Positions 55,020 through 64,000 of a stretch of DNA of 64,000 nucleotides are shown here, one piece after another. Source of the DNA: Mobilicoccus massiliensis (GTDB taxonomy: Bacteria; Actinomycetota; Actinomycetes; Actinomycetales; Dermatophilaceae); the NCBI RefSeq assembly GCF_000826525.2, contig NZ_LN651330.1, positions 310,001 to 374,000 on the forward strand, in the 5' to 3' direction. The notes under the pieces were generated by a model that made no database searches, was not told the origin of the DNA, and saw only the letters and a program-made list of their open reading frames with translations. Every line of letters begins with the position of its first letter. Positions within the stretch are counted from its first letter, which is position 1. The position numbers and the translations under genes are program-made.

Positions 55020-55757
55020 ATGGTGATCAAGAAGGACACGACTCTCGCCGACGCGGTGGATCTCGCCCGCGAGGCCGCCGAGAGCATCGCCGAGCCGGGT
55101 GCGGTCGGCGACCACATCGGCATGACGATGGAGGGCGAGCGGCTCGCGACGCACTCGTTCGTCTGCACGACGCCCGCCTACCGTGGCTGGCGCTGGGCCG
55201 TCGTCGTCACCCGCATCCCGCGCAGCCGCAAGGTGACGATCTGCGAGACCAACCTCCTGCCGGGTGAGGACGCGCTTCTCGCCCCGGAGTGGGTGCCGTA
55301 CGTGCAGCGTCTCCAGCCGGGCGACGTGGGGCCGGGCGACGTGCTGCCCTACCAGGACGACGACCCCAACCTCGAGCCCGGTTTCCAGGCGACGGGGGAC
55401 GAGGACGTCGACGAGATGGCGCTGTGGGAGCTCGGCCTCGGCCGGGCCCGGGTGCTGTCGGCGGAGGGCCGCGAGGCGGCGGCGCAGCGGTGGTACGAGG
55501 GTCCGAACGGCCCCTTCTCCGAGGTTGCCGAGAAGTCTCGTGAGATGTGTCTGACCTGCGGATACTACGTGCCGCTGGCCGGCGCGCTGCGGTCGATGTT
55601 CGGGGTGTGCGCGAACGCGTGGTCGCCCTCCGACGGGTCGGTCGTCAGTCGCGATCACGGCTGCGGTGCGCACAGCGAGTCCGACGTCCGCCAGACCCCC
55701 CGAGCCGCCGCTCCCGACCCGTTGGTCGACGACCTGGCGGTCGAGGTCGTCGGCTGA
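55020..55757 (+). CDS. DUF3027 protein
   Basis: 245-aa actinobacterial protein of unknown function. Recognised by ESIAEPGAVGDHIGMTMEGERLATHSFVCTTPAYRGWRWAVVVTRIPRSRKVTICETNLLPGEDALLAPEWVPY. A cysteine group near the C-terminus follows: CLTCGYYVPLAGALRSMFGVCANAWSPSDGSVVSRDHGCGAHSE. The CxxC...C...C arrangement could bind zinc. It lies one base after the cold-shock gene and is probably co-transcribed with it. Confidence 0.92.
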   Translation: MVIKKDTTLADAVDLAREAAESIAEPGAVGDHIGMTMEGERLATHSFVCTTPAYRGWRWAVVVTRIPRSRKVTICETNLLPGEDALLAPEWVPYVQRLQPGDVGPGDVLPYQDDDPNLEPGFQATGDEDVDEMALWELGLGRARVLSAEGREAAAQRWYEGPNGPFSEVAEKSREMCLTCGYYVPLAGALRSMFGVCANAWSPSDGSVVSRDHGCGAHSESDVRQTPRAAAPDPLVDDLAVEVVG

Positions 55758-55805
55758 CCCCTTCGTCACGGGCCGGGTCGAGCCACGCGCTGTCGCGTCG
55801 GGGCC

Positions 55806-56060
55806 TCAGCGTGAGGGGTCGGCGCGTCTGGTGCGCGCCCACGCGAGGCCGGCGAGGCCGATGACGACGCCCATGACGCAGGTGCGTGCGACGACGGCCG
55901 ACTCCGGGGTGTCGCCTCCGGTGCCGACCGTGAGGACGAGCGCCACGGCCCAGAGCAGTGTGCCCGCCAGCAGGATGCGCGTCGTCGACACCCGAACCGG
56001 CGCCGGCTCGGGTCGGAAGACGCGTCGCCCCTGCCGATCGCGGGGCTGCTCCCTGATCAT
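55806..56060 (-). CDS. DUF2530 small membrane protein
   Basis: 84-aa protein with two hydrophobic helices (about 28-46, ILLAGTLLWAVALVLTVG, and 58-76, RTCVMGVVIGLAGLAWAR) and a basic, Pro-containing start (VFRPEPAPVRVSTTRI). This is the layout of DUF2530. The ATG at 56060 is the start; the same frame runs far upstream but only antisense to the purine permease. It is divergent from that permease. Confidence 0.88.
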   Translation of the reverse strand: MIREQPRDRQGRRVFRPEPAPVRVSTTRILLAGTLLWAVALVLTVGTGGDTPESAVVARTCVMGVVIGLAGLAWARTRRADPSR

Positions 56061-56183
56061 CCCGCCAGCGTAACGAAGCGCCCGGCGCGAACCGAGCGGC
56101 GCAGGAGCCGATCTCGGAGGGTCACCGGCCCACCGCTTGGGTCGGAATCGGGCCTGTCGGCGTCTGCGAATATTCTGGGCGCC

Positions 56184-57659
<1,476 letters not shown>

Positions 57660-57694
57660 CCGCCGACCGACCCCTCGATGACAGGCTTGCACCC

Positions 57695-57778
57695 ATGACC
57701 CCACGCGTCCGTCGCATCGTCGTCCTCGTCGCTCTCGTGGCCATGCTGGCCGTGGTCGCCGTCGGCCCGCTCCTCTGA
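57695..57778 (+). CDS. Possible 27-residue single-helix membrane peptide
   Basis: Short ORF MTPRVRRIVVLVALVAMLAVVAV...: a basic start and one hydrophobic helix to the end. It begins 36 bases after the purine permease stop, with a weak purine-rich site upstream (GACAGG). The composition is that of a real small membrane protein, but the length gives little support. Confidence 0.35.
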   Translation: MTPRVRRIVVLVALVAMLAVVAVGPLL

Positions 57779-57858
57779 GTTCGGCACGTCAACCACATCG
57801 CCACATGCCGGCGCGCCGCTGTGGGCGCGGCGGTCGTTCGTCGGCAGGGAGTGACGCG

Positions 57859-60250
<2,392 letters not shown>

Positions 60251-60789
60251 GCGGCAGATCCTCCTGGAGCGTGGAGCAGGTCGCCGATCAGCCTAATGAC
60301 GCGGTGCCAGGACGGACGACCCGGGCCGCGGGGCGAGGAGATGCGCGTGTCGCGAATTCGCGTGGCGGGCGCCCGAAACGGCGAACGGCGAGGTCGTCGG
60401 GGAACGACCTCGCCGTCATCTGCGTGGCCCGGGGGAAGCCGACGCGGGACCCGGCCAGGAGAGCGCCGGTGTCATGCCGGTGGAGTCCAGATGTCGATGC
60501 GGTCGGGGGTTCCGCACCGGCGGCTCCGCCACGAGAAATGTTAGGACGAATCTGTGTGTTCGACAAGAGTCGCGAGACGGGGATCACGGCCGAGTCCCGG
60601 CGGGGCTCAAGGCCGCCCCGGTTCGTGCGCGATTCCAGTCCGCCCTCACCCGCCCGGTCGCGATCATGGCCGGGTGCGCGCCAGGAACGCCGGCGGCGTT
60701 CGTCCGCGTGAAGTCCCACGTGACGCGCGCGATTTGCCGGGCGGCCTGCGAAGGCGCCCCGGAGGCGCAGGGGATGCCATGCTGGTGGC
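60251..60789. other. 539-nt stretch without a recognisable gene, containing a perfect 13-bp hairpin
   Basis: No frame here looks like a protein. The one clear structure is a perfect hairpin, ACGGCGAGGTCGT at 60385-60397 and its complement at 60404-60416 with a 6-nt loop. It is between a minus-strand gene start (60250) and a plus-strand start (60790), so it does not end any annotated gene. A non-coding RNA ending at this hairpin is possible. Confidence 0.4.
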
Positions 60790-61464
60790 GTGACCGACCT
60801 GATCGACACCACCGAGATGTATCTGCGCACCGTCTTCGAACTCGAGGAAGAGGGTGTGCCGGTGCTGCGGGCGCGGATCGTCGACCGCCTCGGCCACTCC
60901 GGCCCGACCGTCTCGCAGACCGTCGCCCGCATGGAGCGCGACGGGCTGCTCACGGTGCGCCCCGACCGGAGCATCGAGCTCTCGCCCGCGGGCCGGCTGC
61001 TCGCCACCCGCGTGATGCGCAAGCACCGGCTCGCCGAGCGGCTGCTGCGCGACGTCATCGGGCTGGAGTACCCCTACGTCCACGACGAGGCGTGCCGTTG
61101 GGAGCACGTCATGAGCGAACGTGTCGAGCGCAAGATCGTCGGGCTGCTCGACGAGGTCGAGGTGAGTCCGTACGGCAACCCCGTCCCGGGCCTGGAGGAG
61201 TTGGGTCTGGGCGCGTCCCGGGCCCTCGGGGATCTCGACTCCCTCGTCGACCACCTCGACGGGCCCTCGTTCGTCGTCGAACGGCTGGGGGAACCGCTGC
61301 AGCTCGATCACGAGCTTCTGGCCCGCATGGCCGAGGCGGGGGTCGTTCCGGGTGCGACCGTGACCGTCTCGGCCGACGGCTCGGGCGTGCGACTCGAAGG
61401 GCCGGACGGCTCGGTCGTCCTCGACCGAGAGCAGGTCGGTCACCTGTTCGGACGCCCGTCCTGA
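60790..61464 (+). CDS. DtxR/IdeR-family metal-dependent repressor
   Basis: 224-aa regulator. Residues 1-70 are the winged-helix DNA-binding domain (DLIDTTEMYLRTVFELEEEGVPVLRARIVDRLGHSGPTVSQTVARMERDGLL). Residues 75-140 are the metal-binding dimerisation domain, with HRLAERLL and the HDEACRWEHVMS motif that carries His, Glu, Cys and His ligands of the two metal sites. An SH3-like domain follows (to 220). This is the layout of IdeR/DtxR, which represses iron-uptake genes when Fe(II) is bound. Starts with GTG. No IdeR box was recognised in the window. Confidence 0.93.
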   Translation: MTDLIDTTEMYLRTVFELEEEGVPVLRARIVDRLGHSGPTVSQTVARMERDGLLTVRPDRSIELSPAGRLLATRVMRKHRLAERLLRDVIGLEYPYVHDEACRWEHVMSERVERKIVGLLDEVEVSPYGNPVPGLEELGLGASRALGDLDSLVDHLDGPSFVVERLGEPLQLDHELLARMAEAGVVPGATVTVSADGSGVRLEGPDGSVVLDREQVGHLFGRPS

Positions 61465-61475
61465 TCCCACGCGTT

Positions 61476-61491
61476 TGTGACGTAAATCACT
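61476..61491. promoter_or_regulatory. CRP/GlxR-like site upstream of the NlpC/P60 gene
   Basis: TGTGACGTAAATCACT is close to the CRP consensus TGTGA-N6-TCACA (one mismatch, AT-rich centre). It lies 12 bases after the DtxR-family gene stop and 344 bases before the cell-wall hydrolase gene. The remainder of 61492-61834 shows no gene and no recognisable riboswitch. Confidence 0.5.
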
Positions 61492-61834
61492 GGCCGAGCG
61501 AGTCCGCCTGACGTTCTTGGGTTTCCGGCGCCGGTGGTCGGTCGTTCGCGGCCTTCGGGGCAGGAGGGGGCTCGCGGTCTGTGGATGACGGCTGCGGAAG
61601 GCGTCGGATCCCGGATAGCTTTCCCGCGTCGTCACCTTCCCCTCCGACGACTCCGTCACGACCCGCCCGATGCTGCCGCCGTCGACGGACCCCTGCGTCA
61701 AGCCTTGGCAGAAGTGGGCGCCATGCCACTCATCGGGCCGCTCGGACCCCGGCCTTCGGTCTCCTCGTGAACGCGCACGGCGCCTCGCGATGCCGCTCGC
61801 CCGCGCCGAGCGTTGATGGGCGCGAGAGGCAGAG

Positions 61835-62823
61835 ATGTCGAAGCGGTACGTCGGTCGGCACCGGACGACGCGCGTGCTCGTCGCGCACGGGAAAGGCAAG
61901 CGGGTGGCGCAGGCGGGGGCGGTGATCGTCCTCAGCGGAGGCCTGCTCGGCGCGGTCGTCGACGTGGCCTCGGCAGACCCGTCGCCTTCTGGTTCGACCA
62001 GTGAGGACCCTTCCTGGGAGCCGAGGTTCACCGATCCTCGACCATTGGAAGACCCCTCCGACGCCGCCGACGACGACGCCTCACACGAGGGCTCCGAGGC
62101 GGGGCCGTCGCAGACGCCGGCGTCCGAGCCGCAGGAGACACCGCCGACTTCCCGGCCCACCTCGACGCCCCTGCCCTCCACGCCGTCGCCGTCCTCCCCG
62201 GAGTCCGCGCCCGTCACTCCCGCCCCGCCGCGGCGGGCCGAACCTCCTCGCGCTCCCAAGCCCCGTCGTACCGCGCCCGCGCCCAAGAAGCCGGCCGCCC
62301 CCGCGAAGAAGCGTGCTGCCCGCGTGGCTCCGGCCCCCAAGGCCGTCAAGTCACTCCCGCCCCGCCGCGGCGGGCCGAACCTCCTCGCGCTCCCAAGCCC
62401 CGTCGTACCGCGCCCGCGCCCAAGAAGCCGGCCGCCCCCGCGAAGAAGCGTGCTGCCCGTGTGGCTCCGGCCCCCAAGGCCGTCAAGGGCGCGAAGAGCG
62501 AAGTCGTCGGAATCGCGGCCGGTCTCTCCGGGATCCCCTACCGCTGGGGTGGCACGAGCACACGAGGGTTCGACTGCTCCGGCTTCACCCGTCACGTCTT
62601 TCGCAAGGCGGGCGTGTCGCTGCCCCGGACCGCGGCCGCGCAGCAGCGGGCGGTACGACGAGTCCGGGATCCGAAGCCCGGCGACCTCGTCTTCTTCGGT
62701 TCACCGGCCCACCACGTGGGCATCTACGCGGGCAGCGGCAGGATGTACGACTCGCCGCGCACCGGCCGCACCACGGGACTGCACAAGATCTGGTCCTCGC
62801 GCGTCACCTACGGGCGCCCCTGA
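61835..62823 (+). pseudogene. NlpC/P60 peptidoglycan hydrolase gene with frame broken by a 137-bp tandem duplication
   Basis: The N-terminal frame (from ATG 61835) encodes a basic start, a hydrophobic export segment (VAQAGAVIVLSGGLLGAVVDVASA) and a long Pro/Ser/Lys linker. The catalytic C-terminal domain is in another frame ending at 62823: GLSGIPYRWGGTSTRGFDCSGFTRHVF with nucleophile Cys, then HHVGIYAGSGRMYDSP with the His. Between them the stretch 62213-62349 is repeated at 62350-62486. Its length is 137 = 45x3+2, so the second copy throws the frame. Removing one copy joins the two parts exactly and gives a 283-aa secreted endopeptidase. As written, translation ends in a wrong frame at 62935. 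It may be a recent mutation, a reversible switch or an assembly artefact. Confidence 0.88.
62213..62486 (+). repeat. 137-bp perfect-length tandem duplication (one mismatch)
   Basis: Copy 1 spans 62213-62349 and copy 2 62350-62486. The only difference I find is C at 62323 versus T at 62460. It lies in the Pro/Lys-rich linker of the NlpC/P60 gene, starting GTCACTCCCGCCCCGCC in each copy. Confidence 0.92.
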
Positions 62824-62981
62824 GCGGGTGCACTCGTTCGGCACGCGCTCCCGTGTGCCCTCCGGGGCGACGCCACGCATCCTCGATGCCGCAGGTCACG
62901 GGGGTTGTCGGTGGCGAGCACTAGCCTGGGGGTGAAGGTCATCGAGAGGTGACGTCACGGCGGGTGCGGAGGTGAGCGGGC

Positions 62982-64000
62982 ATGGTGCGGTTCGTGCAGA
63001 CCAGCGACTGGCAGCTCGGCATGACCCGGCACTTCCTCGAGGGGGAGGCGCAGTCGCGCTACACCGCGGCCCGCATCGACGCCGTGCGCGTCATCGGTGA
63101 GCTCGCGCGGCGCGAACGGTGCGACTTCGTCGTCGTCGCCGGTGACGTGTTCGAGTCCAATCTCGTGTCCACGCGCACGATCGCGCGGTCGCTGGAGGCC
63201 ATGGGCAGCATCGGATGCCCCGTGTACCTGCTACCCGGTAACCACGACCCACTGGACGCCTCCTCGGTGTTCACCTCGGCGGCGTTCCGGCGCGCGTGCC
63301 CGCCGAATGTCGTCGTCCTCGACAGCTGCGGGGTGCATCAGGTGGGTGCGGGGGTCGAGATCCTCGCCGCACCGTGGTTCGCCAAGCCGGCGCTCGGTGA
63401 CCTCGCCGGCGAGGCGCTTCAGGCGGCCGGCCCTCCCTCCGCGGGGACGACGCGCATTCTGCTCGCGCACGGTCCGCTCGACGTGCTCAGCCCCGACGAG
63501 GACGACCCGGCCCGCATCGCTCTCCCCGGTCTCGAAGAGGCTCTCGAGGCGGGGCTCGTCCACCACGTCGCCCTGGGTGACCGGCACTCCCGGCTCGAGA
63601 TGGGCCGCACGGGGCGCGTCCACTACTCGGGTTCGCCCGAGGTCACGGCGTTTCGCGACGAAGCGCCCGGAGACGTGCTCGTCGTCGACGTCGACGCCCG
63701 TGAGCAGGTGTACCAGGTGCGTGCCCACCGCGTGGGCACGTGGACGTTCACGTCCATGCGCCGGCACGTCGACGGGGGAGACGATCTCGCCGATCTCGAC
63801 GCGGAGTTCGCGGCCATCGACCCCAAGGACCGCACGGTCGTGCGCACCGCCCTCGTCGGCACCCTCACCCTGGGCGACAAGGCGCGGCTGGACGAGCTGC
63901 TCGAGCGCTGGGGCGAGAGCCTGGCCGCCCACGTCACGTGGGAGGGCGCCGACGACCTCGCCGTCGTCGTCGATCACGACGAGCTCGCCGATCTCGAGGC
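62982..64000 (+). CDS. SbcD-like metallophosphoesterase (DNA repair exonuclease), 5' part
   Basis: The frame is open from ATG 62982 to the window end, so the 3' part is outside; 339 residues are visible. Calcineurin-type metal motifs are present: FVQTSDWQLGM (D-x-H variant with Trp-Gln in place of His), VVVAGDVFESN (GDxxE), LLPGNHDPLDA (GNHD), LLAHGP and ALGDRHSRLE (GDxH). This pattern fits the bacterial SbcD/Mre11-like exonuclease family, which usually works with an SbcC-like ATPase encoded next, here beyond the window. GGAGGTGA lies before the start. A perfect palindrome GTGACGTCAC (62949-62958) is 24 bases upstream. Confidence 0.88.
   Translation, partial: MVRFVQTSDWQLGMTRHFLEGEAQSRYTAARIDAVRVIGELARRERCDFVVVAGDVFESNLVSTRTIARSLEAMGSIGCPVYLLPGNHDPLDASSVFTSAAFRRACPPNVVVLDSCGVHQVGAGVEILAAPWFAKPALGDLAGEALQAAGPPSAGTTRILLAHGPLDVLSPDEDDPARIALPGLEEALEAGLVHHVALGDRHSRLEMGRTGRVHYSGSPEVTAFRDEAPGDVLVVDVDAREQVYQVRAHRVGTWTFTSMRRHVDGGDDLADLDAEFAAIDPKDRTVVRTALVGTLTLGDKARLDELLERWGESLAAHVTWEGADDLAVVVDHDELADLE

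Noticed and set aside
61492..61834. Possible cyclic-di-AMP (ydaO-type) riboswitch before the NlpC/P60 gene
   Set aside because: Such genes often carry it in actinobacteria, but the conserved blocks (GGGTGAA-like and AACCCG-CAGCTAACC-like) are not present here.
62949..62958. GTGACGTCAC palindrome as an operator of the SbcD-like gene
   Set aside because: A 10-bp palindrome is short and matches no regulator I can name; noted only in the gene entry.

Overview
The window is high-GC DNA with tightly packed genes, many 1-4 nt start/stop overlaps (ATGA, GTGA) and frequent GTG starts. Many genes are of actinobacterial type: DUF3027, DUF3263, DUF3349 and DUF2530 proteins, a bacterial XPB helicase with its helicase-associated neighbour, an MprAB/PepD-type signalling locus and a PiT-DUF3349 operon. 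A Gram-positive actinobacterium, perhaps of the order Micrococcales, is the most likely source. The species cannot be read from the sequence.

Left part (1-18.5 kb): the 3' end of an unidentified gene, galK, then a selenium/formate module. The module has tRNA-Sec (anticodon UCA), selD, a rhodanese-like gene, an OFA-type (oxalate/formate) transporter and a formate dehydrogenase operon fdhA-fdhB-nrfD. fdhA is read through an in-frame UGA (11119-11121) that must encode selenocysteine. A SECIS-like hairpin lies directly after it. selA and selB are not in the window. Next come an overlapping trio (DUF6421 protein, SDR oxidoreductase, threonine aldolase) and a multi-pass DUF2339-like membrane protein.

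Middle part (18.5-43 kb): an SRPBCC protein, an ung-SGNH hydrolase pair, a DUF3263 protein and a groEL behind two tandem CIRCE operators. Then follow a secreted beta-propeller/phosphoesterase, a DUF4031-Nudix protein, an HD hydrolase and a PiT phosphate-transporter operon. A response regulator is followed by one long ORF that joins a sensor histidine kinase to an HtrA-type protease. The segment ends with a secreted alpha/beta hydrolase, a complete peptide/nickel-type ABC importer operon (Tat lipoprotein, two permeases, one double ATPase) and a carnitine/choline acyltransferase-like enzyme.

Right part (43-64 kb): XPB helicase, HMG-CoA lyase plus GNAT, a HAD phosphatase, an M13 peptidase, a helicase-associated protein, an acyl-CoA ligase, a cold-shock protein with DUF3027, and an AzgA-type purine permease. 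From memory, much of this resembles the mycobacterial ercc3-cspB-serC-citA neighbourhood. One ORF here is a chimera of the front of citrate synthase and the back of SerC. A DtxR-family regulator follows. Next is an NlpC/P60 cell-wall hydrolase gene whose frame is broken by a 137-bp tandem duplication. The window ends inside an SbcD-like nuclease gene.

A recurring family of long perfect hairpins, with arms carrying CGAACAGGCG, AGACAGGCG or ACAGCCGGCG, sits in five intergenic spaces. The points most worth checking are the Sec-FDH module, the kinase-protease fusion, the citrate synthase-SerC chimera, the 137-bp duplication and the hairpin family.
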